A DNA stretch of 11,245 nt from Opitutaceae bacterium. GTDB lineage: Bacteria > Verrucomicrobiota > Verrucomicrobiia > Opitutales > Opitutaceae. The notes beneath the pieces were generated by a model. It was not told the origin of the DNA. It saw only the letters and a program-made list of their open reading frames with translations, and did no database searches. The position numbers were made by a program, and so were the translations under genes. Below, piece by piece: positions 1 through 7,107 of the stretch (position 1 is its first letter; every line of letters begins with the position of its first letter). Location: NCBI GenBank assembly GCA_009919985.1, contig RGAX01000077.1, positions 1 through 11,245 on the forward strand, written 5' to 3'.

Positions 1-242
1 GCGATCGGCCGGGTACGGAGAAAAATTTGCGAGCCGAAGGTTTCGGCGACTTTACGGCGCTCTGGTTTAAACCGGACTCAGCCAAAATTACGACCGAGCA
101 ATTCAAAACCGAGACGCGTAAAAAAATCCAAGCCGCCGGCCGCGTCATCATCGCCAACGTGGGCGACCAGGAGAGCGATTTGGCAGGAGGTTTTGCGGAG
201 CGGACGTTTAAATTACCCGCTCCGTTTTATCAGACTAAGTGA
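1..242 (+). CDS. HAD-family acid phosphatase (class IIIB type), C-terminal fragment
   Basis: The reading frame is open from position 3 and ends at the TGA at 240-242, so about 79 C-terminal residues are visible and the N-terminus lies outside the window. The stretch NVGDQESDL (156-182), followed by AGGFAERTFKLPAPFY, matches the fourth conserved motif and the C-terminal end of the HAD subfamily IIIB acid phosphatases (Pfam acid phosphatase, class B/C-like). The two aspartates in GDQ and SDL are the usual metal ligands. Members are normally secreted or lipid-anchored and remove phosphate from organic monoesters. The catalytic DxD motif is upstream and not visible. The gene is convergent with the LacI-type regulator, with a 23-bp gap and no clear terminator. 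A TTG at 27 is only an internal codon. The family call is fairly sure from the motif; the substrate is unknown. Confidence 0.82.
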   Translation, partial: DRPGTEKNLRAEGFGDFTALWFKPDSAKITTEQFKTETRKKIQAAGRVIIANVGDQESDLAGGFAERTFKLPAPFYQTK

Positions 243-265
243 GGAGGCGAGCGCTTTAGCTAGAT

Positions 266-1261
266 TCAATCGACCCAGCGACCCGTGAGTAGGGTAGATT
301 GCGGGGCTTGAGTGAGCGTGGGTTTACGACGCTCTACCATGCTCGCGAGTCGATCGGCCGCCGCGGCGCCGATCAGTTCCGGGCTTTCGTCGATGCCGGC
401 GATCTGCGCGGAGCGGCTGGGTAAGCGGCTGGTGCACACGAAGCGCACGGGGCCACGGAGCTTGCAGCTTAGCTGGGCGGCGCAGGTGCGCGCGGTGCTC
501 AGTTGGCTCGTGATGATCACATCGGGTTTTTCGCGCGCGAACCAGGCGCGCAGCTCGGCTGGGTCACTTTGGTGGCTGATGTAAGGCGGCACAAAATGGG
601 CGGCCTCGTTTAGCCCGTGCCACGTGACGCCGGCAGAGAAACCGTGCTCGGTACGTCGGTCGTGATCCGATGCGATCACGAGACCGATGCGGCGGTGGCC
701 TTGCTGCGTGAGGGTGCGGCACAACAAAAGCATGTTGGCAAAGTGGTGAGGCGTGACGCGGTGCGCCCCGGGTAGTGTCGCGCTAGCGGAGGCTGCGACG
801 ACGCAAAATTGGGTCCAATCAAGTAAGTGCGTAAGGTCGATCGGCGCGGCTTGCGGTAAAATCAAAACACCTTCGACGCCGCGGCTTTTGAGCGTTCGTT
901 GAAGACTGGGCCAATCGGCGGGGTTGGACGAGATATGCATGGGGTCAAAACCGTAGCCGCGCTCGGCGAGGCGAGTTTTGGCGCCGCGGCTGATCAGGCG
1001 GAAATAGACTTCCGGGTCGTCGGCCTGACGCGTGGACAAGCCGACGATCAGGCTCTGGAAGCGTCGGGCGCGCCGACCTCGGAGATGGTGCATGAGTTTC
1101 GCGATCTCCGGATCGGGCGTGTAGCCATGTTCGCGGGCTAGTTGGACGATATGCTTCCGAGTGGCCTCGGCGATCCGGCCGCGGCCAACGATCGCGCGAG
1201 ACACCGTCATCGAACTTACGCCGGCCAAGGCGGCGATTTGGCGAAGGGTAGGCGAGGGCAT
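266..1261 (-). CDS. LacI-family transcriptional regulator
   Basis: A 331-residue protein of normal LacI-family length. Residues 5-24 form the N-terminal helix-turn-helix, with TLRQIAALAGVS and the recognition helix SSMTVSRAI; the DNA-binding domain ends near GYTPDPE (46-52). The rest is a periplasmic-binding-protein-like sensor domain, with the familiar QGHRRIGLV segment and a C-terminal GIDESPELIGAAAADRL that matches the usual end of the effector domain. The hinge is unusual: instead of the common PNxxARxL it reads PDPEIAKLMHHLRGRRARR, a longer basic segment that I associate with verrucomicrobial members. It is cytoplasmic and probably binds a sugar or sugar derivative. It is transcribed divergently from the first receptor gene, so that receptor and the genes after it are the likely targets. 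No Shine-Dalgarno precedes its ATG. The ligand cannot be inferred. Confidence 0.93.
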   Translation of the reverse strand: MPSPTLRQIAALAGVSSMTVSRAIVGRGRIAEATRKHIVQLAREHGYTPDPEIAKLMHHLRGRRARRFQSLIVGLSTRQADDPEVYFRLISRGAKTRLAERGYGFDPMHISSNPADWPSLQRTLKSRGVEGVLILPQAAPIDLTHLLDWTQFCVVAASASATLPGAHRVTPHHFANMLLLCRTLTQQGHRRIGLVIASDHDRRTEHGFSAGVTWHGLNEAAHFVPPYISHQSDPAELRAWFAREKPDVIITSQLSTARTCAAQLSCKLRGPVRFVCTSRLPSRSAQIAGIDESPELIGAAAADRLASMVERRKPTLTQAPQSTLLTGRWVD

Positions 1262-1266
1262 AGAGT

Positions 1267-1283
1267 TGCGTTACATTAACGCA
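1267..1283. promoter_or_regulatory. Palindrome, candidate operator of the LacI-type regulator
   Basis: The sequence tgcgttacattaacgca is a perfect inverted repeat with two 7-base arms (1267-1273 and 1277-1283) around the 3-base centre CAT. It begins 6 bp from the regulator's start codon and lies in the divergent region, where an autoregulatory site would be expected. Unlike classical LacI-family operators it has no central CG and an odd spacing, so its binding by this regulator is inferred from position and symmetry alone. Confidence 0.45.
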
Positions 1284-1300
1284 TTAAAGGTGTCGAAAAC

Positions 1301-1306
1301 ATTATC
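1301..1306 (-). promoter_or_regulatory. Possible -10 element of the regulator gene
   Basis: Read on the minus strand the hexamer is GATAAT, one mismatch from TATAAT, 40 bp upstream of the regulator's ATG. I see no good -35 match at 16-18 bp, so support is weak. If it is used, transcription would start near 1294 and the palindrome at 1267-1283 would lie just downstream of the start point, a normal place for repression. No convincing promoter was found for the plus-strand receptor gene in the rest of 1262-1435. Confidence 0.2.
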
Positions 1307-1435
1307 CGATTCTTATTCGATGTAGATTCAGCCTACCCCAGTCGGATGCTTTAAATCCGTTAGCCCCTCCAGTCCTTTTATTAATCTCTGCTCAGATTCG
1401 TTGTCTCAAACCTTACCGTTTTACCAAAACACCCT

Positions 1436-4400
1436 ATGAACCTGCATCATCGCTCCCCATGTTCGTCGCTCTTGAAGGCGCTGCGCTTCCTCGCCTCTAG
1501 TTGCATCGGTAGTTTCGCCGTCGTCGCTCTGTCTCAAAACTTGGCCCACGCCCAAGTCGCTCCCGCTCCTTCTGCCACCGCCCCAGAAACCGCGGTCAAG
1601 CTCTCGCCTTTTGAGGTGAATACCAGTCGCGATGAGGGTTTCGTCGCATCTAGTGCACTCGCCGGCGGCCGCCTCAACACCGATCTCAAGGACACGCCCG
1701 TTGCTTACTCGGTGCTCACCAAAGAATTTCTCGACGCCTTCAACATCACCGATCTCACGCAAGCCATGGAGTGGTCCGTGAACACCACCTACAATCCTGG
1801 CAACAACGTCGATCAAGGTTTCGGTTTCTCGCCCGCGCTCAACATCACGATCCGCGGCGCCGCTCCCGGTGAATCGAATTACCCGATGCGGAATTTTTTT
1901 CCGTTTAACCACAATACCGACAGCTACGCGCTCGACCGTTTCGACTTCGCCCGCGGCCCCAACGCTATTCTCTTCGGCGCCGCGCAATTCGGCGGCACCC
2001 CAGTGGCTGTTACCAAGCAAGCGCTCACAACTAAGACGATTAACCAAGTCCAAGTGCAGCTCGGCTCTTGGAAAAAATATCGTAGCACCCTAGACTTGAA
2101 TCATCCGATTAACGACAAGGCTGCCATCCGCGTCGCTGGCATGATGGAAGATGCCGATACCTACCGTGAAAACGAGTGGCGCCGTAAGAAAGCTCTCTTC
2201 GTCGCGGGCACGTACAATCTCACCAACGCGACGACGCTCCGCGCCGAAGGCGAATACGCCGAGACTAAGCAAAAAACCTTCCCGACCTTCCTCACCGACC
2301 AAGTGTCCGCCTGGGATGGCAAAACCACCTTCACCGACTCCGTCTTGCCCGCTGACGCACCCACGGCCGCGCAGCAAGCCGCCGCCGGTATCAGCTACGG
2401 CACCAATAACGCCAATCCGCAATTCTCGCCCCTCTGGGTTTACGATCCCACCGCCTTCGGCACGGGTAACGTCCTGAATTTTGCCAACGTCTTCCGCACG
2501 AAAGGCGCGCAAGGCAACGGTACTGCGGCCAACCGCAATTTCATTGGCGGCAAAGCCATCACCAGCGCTAGCGTGAGCTACGCCGGCCAGCCGATGATCG
2601 ACGGTTTTGAGGTTCCCGCCGGCCGCTACGACAACGCCCTCGCCGGTGCCATCGGTTTCAAAGTGCCTTCGCAATCAACCACCAACCTCTGGACCAGCGG
2701 CAAACCCACACAGGCCCAAGTCGCCAAGGACTTCGCCCTTACCCTCAGCCATCGCATCGGACAGTCTCTCTTCTTCGAAATCGCGGGCGATACCAACAAG
2801 GTCAAAATCGACGGCAACAACGCCATCAACCGCGGCGCCAATACTGTCTACATCGATATTACTAAAAATCTCCCCAACGGCACCGCCAACCCAAATTTCA
2901 AACAGCCCTACAGCGAATACTGGGATTACCAAAATCTCCGCAACTACGAGCTCAAGAGTCTCCGCGCCTCTGCTGCTTACATCAAAGAAACGCCGATCGG
3001 TAAACTCCAGCTCGCTGTCGGCGGCGGTCTCAATGATCAGCTCCAGTCCAAGCGCAGCTACCTTTATTTGCTACCCCTCCAAAGCATCGGCCCCGACGCC
3101 CGCTATTGGGATGCATCCCAAAACAGCACCGCGCTCTGGTACCGTCTCTACATGAATCAAGGCGGTCGTAATTTTTATAACACCAACCTCGGCTCGCTCA
3201 CCCTACGCAATACCGACGGCACCGTTACCAATGTGACGCCTCAGCGCGTCCTCGACGCTACGCGCAAAGACAATAGCGCCGATAATATCACCAAATTTAA
3301 ACACATCATGACGGCGGGTAATTTCAGCATGTTTAAAAACCGGCTCGTCTTCATCGGTGCGCTCCGTCGCGACCTCACGTATCTTGAGACCAAAAACACC
3401 GTACTTCCGGGTGATTATGCAGCCGGCTGGAGCGGTAGTAACATCACCTTCAAGCCCGCCGCGCCTAAGGACTGGACCAAGCTTACGTATATTCCGAAAA
3501 ATGCCGCAGGTGTCGCTACGGGTCCTGCGCAGCCCGCCGATTCTCGCCCACGTCTGACGGTTCCTGCCACTACCAGCGTCGCCGCCAGCAGCATCCTCGC
3601 GCAGCCGCAATACGCCGCTGACCGCTTCCGCGACGATTACAACCCGCCCGCGCTCAACGTTGCTTCCAATACCTTCTCGGTCGGTGCCACCCTCAACGTC
3701 ACCCCGTGGCTCGGTATCTACAGTAACCTCGCCACCACGTTTAATCCCAACCTGCTCGTCCAACGCCTCGATAGCTCCTTGCTCCCGCCCTCGGCTTCTC
3801 GTGGTACCGACGCGGGCATCCGCCTGAATCCTCTTGGTGGCCGAATCTCAATGAGTCTCGGTTGGTTCACCTCCTATCAAAATCTTTCCCCGGTGAATGC
3901 CCCAGGCGGCCTCATCGGTAGTTTCAACACGATCTTCAGTACCCCCATCATCGGCGATCTCAGCCCTGGCGGCCGCAATGTCCGCAACGAAGGCCTCTTG
4001 CCCGCCGTCGTCCGCGATACCCAGACCCAAGATTCCAAAGGCGTGGAATTTGAAATCACCGCCAACTTGACCCGCTCTTGGCGCCTGCTCTTTAACGCCG
4101 CTCACACTGACGGTACTCAGCGAAACATCGCGCCCGATAGCCGCGCCTTCATCGCCGACAAGGACAAGGTCACTCGCCAGATCCTCGCCGACGCTGGTGT
4201 TGTCATCAGCTCCTCTAACGTAGCCTCGATCAACCCGGTATACAATGACCCAGCGCTCATTAACGTCGGCGCCGTCAACAACGCCGTGAACTCTTGGAAT
4301 TCCCTCCAGACGACTACCATCCCTAACCTTGTCACTGGTAGCCAAAAACTGGCTGGCGCCACCGACTACACTGCCAACCTCGGAACCGATTACGCTTTCC

Positions 4401-4825
4401 GTGAAGGCAAACTCAAAGGCTTCTCCGCTGGTTTTGGTCTACACTATCGCGGCAAGATGGTCGTCGGCTACCGCGGTGCTGATACGATCGTGAACCCCGC
4501 TAACCCCGCCGCCGCCATCGACGATCCTTCGGTCGACGCTTACACGCCGGTCTATTCCAAATCCTACACCACGAGCGACGCGCGCTTCGGTTACACCTGG
4601 AAGCTTCGCGACCGCCGCACTGTGCAGTTGAACCTCAATATCCAAAACTTGTTCAACAACACCACGCCGATGTATTTCGTGAATCTCCCCGGCGGCCAGA
4701 CCACCAATACTATCCTGCGCAATCGCAACGCCGACGTCACCTCGCCCGCCGTTTACACCGTGCCGGCCGGCTTCTCCTATCGCACGCCCATCAACTGGAC
4801 GCTTACCGCCCGTCTCGATTTCTGA
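1436..4825 (+). CDS. TonB-dependent outer-membrane receptor 1
   Basis: An 1129-residue outer-membrane transporter. Residues 1-39 are a signal peptide with a cationic start, a hydrophobic core and a likely AHA|Q cleavage site. A short Pro/Ala-rich linker leads to KLSPFEV (55-61), in the position of a TonB box. The plug domain follows (about 70-195) with DTPVAYSVLTKEFLDAFNI and RGPNAILFG (173-181), the latter being a hallmark of TonB receptor plugs. The rest is a large beta-barrel with NLNIQNLFNNTTP near the end and a terminal phenylalanine (TARLDF), as needed for barrel assembly. Such proteins use proton motive force through TonB-ExbBD to bring bulky ligands into the periplasm; beside a GH3 gene and a LacI-type regulator the ligand is probably an oligosaccharide. 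No SusD-like partner is present. No Shine-Dalgarno precedes the ATG, which was chosen because it gives a complete signal peptide. It shares conserved blocks throughout with the second receptor. Confidence 0.93.
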   Translation: MNLHHRSPCSSLLKALRFLASSCIGSFAVVALSQNLAHAQVAPAPSATAPETAVKLSPFEVNTSRDEGFVASSALAGGRLNTDLKDTPVAYSVLTKEFLDAFNITDLTQAMEWSVNTTYNPGNNVDQGFGFSPALNITIRGAAPGESNYPMRNFFPFNHNTDSYALDRFDFARGPNAILFGAAQFGGTPVAVTKQALTTKTINQVQVQLGSWKKYRSTLDLNHPINDKAAIRVAGMMEDADTYRENEWRRKKALFVAGTYNLTNATTLRAEGEYAETKQKTFPTFLTDQVSAWDGKTTFTDSVLPADAPTAAQQAAAGISYGTNNANPQFSPLWVYDPTAFGTGNVLNFANVFRTKGAQGNGTAANRNFIGGKAITSASVSYAGQPMIDGFEVPAGRYDNALAGAIGFKVPSQSTTNLWTSGKPTQAQVAKDFALTLSHRIGQSLFFEIAGDTNKVKIDGNNAINRGANTVYIDITKNLPNGTANPNFKQPYSEYWDYQNLRNYELKSLRASAAYIKETPIGKLQLAVGGGLNDQLQSKRSYLYLLPLQSIGPDARYWDASQNSTALWYRLYMNQGGRNFYNTNLGSLTLRNTDGTVTNVTPQRVLDATRKDNSADNITKFKHIMTAGNFSMFKNRLVFIGALRRDLTYLETKNTVLPGDYAAGWSGSNITFKPAAPKDWTKLTYIPKNAAGVATGPAQPADSRPRLTVPATTSVAASSILAQPQYAADRFRDDYNPPALNVASNTFSVGATLNVTPWLGIYSNLATTFNPNLLVQRLDSSLLPPSASRGTDAGIRLNPLGGRISMSLGWFTSYQNLSPVNAPGGLIGSFNTIFSTPIIGDLSPGGRNVRNEGLLPAVVRDTQTQDSKGVEFEITANLTRSWRLLFNAAHTDGTQRNIAPDSRAFIADKDKVTRQILADAGVVISSSNVASINPVYNDPALINVGAVNNAVNSWNSLQTTTIPNLVTGSQKLAGATDYTANLGTDYAFREGKLKGFSAGFGLHYRGKMVVGYRGADTIVNPANPAAAIDDPSVDAYTPVYSKSYTTSDARFGYTWKLRDRRTVQLNLNIQNLFNNTTPMYFVNLPGGQTTNTILRNRNADVTSPAVYTVPAGFSYRTPINWTLTARLDF

Positions 4826-4855
4826 TTTCTATAAACTAAATTCCGGCTGGTCTTT

Positions 4856-4903
4856 AGCGGGGTGTGAACGGGGTAAAATCCTTCACGCCCCGCTTCGCTT
4901 TTT
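4856..4903 (+). terminator. Intrinsic terminator or attenuator hairpin after receptor 1
   Basis: Bases 4856-4868 (agcggggtgtgaa) pair with 4882-4894 (ttcacgccccgct) in a 13-bp stem with one G-U wobble; the loop of 13 bases can pair a little further. After TCGC comes a run of five T (4899-4903). It begins 31 bp after the receptor stop codon and ends 19 bp before the GH3 start. It probably ends most transcripts after receptor 1, or protects that mRNA's 3' end while some read-through feeds the later genes. The T tract is short and set four bases from the stem, so termination may be partial. Confidence 0.7.
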
Positions 4904-4922
4904 ATCCACATTCAGTTCCCTC

Positions 4923-6506
4923 ATGAAACTCACACCGCGCGCCACGCGCCTCCTCGGCGTTTTCCTCGCCTCCACGTTCGCCGCGCTTGCGGCTGAACCG
5001 ACCGTTTGGATCGATTTCAACAAGAACGGAAAAAAAGACATCTACGAAGACGGCGCCCAACCTATCGAGCGCCGTATCGACGACCTGCTCGCGCAGATGA
5101 ACGTCGCAGAAAAAACCTGCCAGCTCGCCACGCTTTACGGCTACGGCCGCGTCCTCAAAGACCCGCTCCCTACGCCCGATTGGAAAAACGCCATCTGGAA
5201 AGACGGCATCGCCAACATCGACGAGATGCACAACGGCATCGGCAAATACGCGAAATCGCCGTACAACGAAACCCCGGCCGCCACCGTCAACGCGCTCAAC
5301 ACCATCCAGCGCTGGTTCATCGAGGAGACGCGCCTCGGCATCCCTGTTGATTTCACTAACGAGGGCGTGCGCGGCTTAAACTACGTTCGCTCCACCAATT
5401 TTCCCTCGAGCATCAGCCTCGGCGCCACTTGGGACCGCGATTTGCTTACGCGCATTGGTTCCGTGATCGCCAGCGAAGCCCGCGCCATTGGTTACACCAG
5501 CATTTACGCGCCTCTCCTCGACCTAGCCCGTGATCCGCGCTGGGGTCGCGTCGTTGAGACCTACGGTGAAGATCCTTATCACGTTGCTGAACTCGGCATT
5601 CGTATGGCGCGCGCGCTTCAGGACGGCGGCGTCACCTCCTCGCCCAAACACTTTGCCGTTTATTCCGAGCCCAAAGGCGGTCGTGACGGTGCCGCGCGTA
5701 CCGACCCCCACGTCGCCCCGCGCGAGATGGAGTTACTCCACCTCCGACCGTGGGAGCGCATTGTCAAAGAAGTCGGCATCCGCGGCCTCATGAGTTCTTA
5801 CAACGACTACGACGGCGTTCCGATTTCCGGTAGTCGTGAATTTCTCATCGAGCGTCTCCGTACCCAATGGGGTTTCAAGGGTTACGTCGTATCCGACAGC
5901 GAGGCGGTTGAATTCCTGCAAACTAAACATCACCTGGTCGCGACGTATCCCGAAGCCGCTGCGATGTTCATTCGCGAGGGCGGCAACGTCCGCACGCATT
6001 TTACCCAACCTGATGTCTTCATCAAAGGTCTGCGCACCGAAATCTCCGCTGGCCGCCTCGCGATGGAAGTCGTCGATGCCCGCGTTCGCGATGTCCTCCG
6101 CGTGAAATTCGCGGCCGGTATATTCGATCACCCCTACGTCGCTGCACCGGAAAAAGCCGCAGCCCTGATTCGCACGCCCGCGAGCCAAGTGCTCGCGCTC
6201 GAGGCTGCCCGCAAATCCATCGTTCTGCTCAAAAACGAAAAATCGACGCTCCCGCTTTCGCCGCAACTCAAACGTCTACTCATCTGTGGCCCGACTGCGA
6301 AAATGACCGAAACCTCTTTCGACCGCTACGGCTCCAACGGCGGCGAAGTCGTCACGGCCTTCGACGGCATTCGCGCGCGCCTCGCTTCGACGGGCACCGA
6401 GGTGCTCTTCGCCGAAGGTTGCAAAGTTACCGACGCTCGCTGGCCCGAATCCGAACTTTTCCCCGAAGCGCCCGACGCCAACGAAGCCGCGCTCATCGCT
6501 GAGTGA
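4923..6506 (+). CDS. GH3 glycosidase, N-terminal fragment: signal peptide, catalytic barrel and start of second domain
   Basis: A 527-residue open frame. Residues 1-24 are a signal peptide (cleavage near ALA|AE), so the product is periplasmic or secreted. Residues 31-42 (DFNKNGKKDIYE) fit an EF-hand or dockerin-like calcium loop. The GH3 barrel spans about 50-400: DPRWGRVVETYGEDP (204-218), KHFAVYSEPKGGRDG (from 242) and GYVVSDSEAV, where Asp325 fits the catalytic nucleophile of the SDW/SDS motif. AARKSIVLLKNEKSTLPLS (from 428) opens the second, alpha/beta-sandwich domain, which is cut off at Glu527 by an out-of-phase stop. GH3 enzymes of this type remove terminal beta-linked glucose, xylose or related sugars from oligosaccharides by a retaining mechanism. 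Without the rest of domain 2, which normally supplies the acid/base residue, this fragment is unlikely to be active. It probably shares a transcript with receptor 2. Confidence 0.9.
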   Translation: MKLTPRATRLLGVFLASTFAALAAEPTVWIDFNKNGKKDIYEDGAQPIERRIDDLLAQMNVAEKTCQLATLYGYGRVLKDPLPTPDWKNAIWKDGIANIDEMHNGIGKYAKSPYNETPAATVNALNTIQRWFIEETRLGIPVDFTNEGVRGLNYVRSTNFPSSISLGATWDRDLLTRIGSVIASEARAIGYTSIYAPLLDLARDPRWGRVVETYGEDPYHVAELGIRMARALQDGGVTSSPKHFAVYSEPKGGRDGAARTDPHVAPREMELLHLRPWERIVKEVGIRGLMSSYNDYDGVPISGSREFLIERLRTQWGFKGYVVSDSEAVEFLQTKHHLVATYPEAAAMFIREGGNVRTHFTQPDVFIKGLRTEISAGRLAMEVVDARVRDVLRVKFAAGIFDHPYVAAPEKAAALIRTPASQVLALEAARKSIVLLKNEKSTLPLSPQLKRLLICGPTAKMTETSFDRYGSNGGEVVTAFDGIRARLASTGTEVLFAEGCKVTDARWPESELFPEAPDANEAALIAE

Positions 6507-6510
6507 AGCG
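6501..6510 (+). other. Deletion junction in the GH3 gene
   Basis: The bases gagtgaagcg join ANEAALIAE in the upstream phase to EACGTAIAEVIFGDYNPGG in the downstream phase. In intact GH3 proteins these two segments are separated by the part of the sandwich domain containing the GE..DR..L.LP..Q motif, the TGKP..VVL.NGRP motif and the FPGE segment that precedes ACGTAIAEV. The join creates the TGA at 6504-6506. No repeat or mobile-element end is visible at the junction. Confidence 0.75.
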
Positions 6511-6531
6511 TGCGGCACCGCGATCGCCGAG

Positions 6532-7083
6532 GTGATATTCGGTGATTACAATCCCGGCGGTAAACTCCCGGTCACGTTCCCGCGCTCGGTTGGCCAATTG
6601 CCCTTTAATTTTCCTTACAAACCCGGCGCCCACGCCATCCAAGGCAAAAAAGACGACCCCAACGGCTTCGGCCAAGCATCCATCGAGGGCGCGCTTTATC
6701 CGTACGGTTTCGGTCTGAGCTACACGCAATTCGCCTACGCCGATCTCAACGTCACGCCCGCGATTAATTCTGAAGGCGAAGTCACAGTTACCTGCGCAAT
6801 CACCAATCGCGGCAGCCGCGCGGGCGACGAAGTTCCTCAGCTTTATTTCCGTCAAGTCGTCAGCTCCGTGACGACTTACGAGCTCAGTCTCGTCGGTTTC
6901 GAGCGCGTCTCGCTGGCGCCGGGCGAAACGAAAACGGTGACTTTTAAATTTCTCGCTCGTGAACTCGCGCTGATCAACCGTGCGGGTCATCGCGTCGTCG
7001 AGCCCGGCGAATTTCTTGTTCACGTCGGCTCCTCCAGCGCCGACCTTCGCCTCCACGGCAAATTTCTGGTTCGTTCGCTTTAA
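6532..7083 (+). CDS. GH3 glycosidase, C-terminal fragment: end of sandwich domain and fibronectin type III-like domain
   Basis: This frame of 183 residues begins at a GTG that is really an internal codon; GH3 homology extends back to about 6505. IFGDYNPGGKLPVTFPRSVGQLPF is the classic end of the GH3 C-terminal sandwich domain, and YPYGFGLSYTQFAY is the link that follows it. From about residue 99 (EVPQLYFRQ) the sequence forms the fibronectin type III-like domain of GH3 enzymes, including LVGFERVSLAPGETKTVTF and the end VGSSSADLRLHGKF. The fragment has no signal peptide or catalytic residue of its own and would have no independent enzyme function. It ends 24 bp before receptor 2. Separate translation is doubtful. 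Confidence 0.8.
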   Translation: MIFGDYNPGGKLPVTFPRSVGQLPFNFPYKPGAHAIQGKKDDPNGFGQASIEGALYPYGFGLSYTQFAYADLNVTPAINSEGEVTVTCAITNRGSRAGDEVPQLYFRQVVSSVTTYELSLVGFERVSLAPGETKTVTFKFLARELALINRAGHRVVEPGEFLVHVGSSSADLRLHGKFLVRSL

Positions 7084-7107
7084 CTGTTAAGTAATATTTT
7101 TACCGTC

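Larger units (their letters stand above)
4923..7083 (+). pseudogene. Glycoside hydrolase family 3 gene, disrupted by an internal deletion with frameshift
   Basis: Two reading frames in different phases together make one GH3 enzyme that lacks a central piece. The upstream part stops at 6504-6506 and the downstream part resumes in the next phase at about 6505. Phase arithmetic gives a missing length of 3n+2 bases, and comparison with the known domain plan of the family suggests about 80 codons. The parts are described separately. Whether this is a true pseudogene, or an error in the assembled sequence, cannot be decided from the window; the rest of the gene shows no other stops or decay, so the event would be recent if real. 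Confidence 0.8.

Noticed and set aside
1293..1320. Short inverted repeat tcgaa...ttcga in the divergent intergenic region
   Set aside because: The arms are only 5 bases with an 18-base spacer, which is expected by chance; the 1267-1283 palindrome is much better.
1379..1384. TATTAA as a possible -10 for receptor 1
   Set aside because: No -35-like hexamer is found 16-18 bp upstream, so a promoter could not be supported.
1421..2053. A 210-codon minus-strand frame that overlaps the start of receptor 1
   Set aside because: Its product is low in complexity (rich in Gly, Glu, Arg, Val) and is the reverse shadow of the receptor's signal peptide and plug.
6400..6600. Programmed frameshifting or an insertion element as the cause of the GH3 break
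   Set aside because: There is no slippery run or element end at the junction, and a simple frameshift would not account for the missing domain segment.
7084..7107. AT-rich gap between GH3 and receptor 2 as a promoter or hairpin
   Set aside because: Only 4-base arms (gtaa/ttac) and no paired promoter hexamers; it is more likely an ordinary operon spacer.
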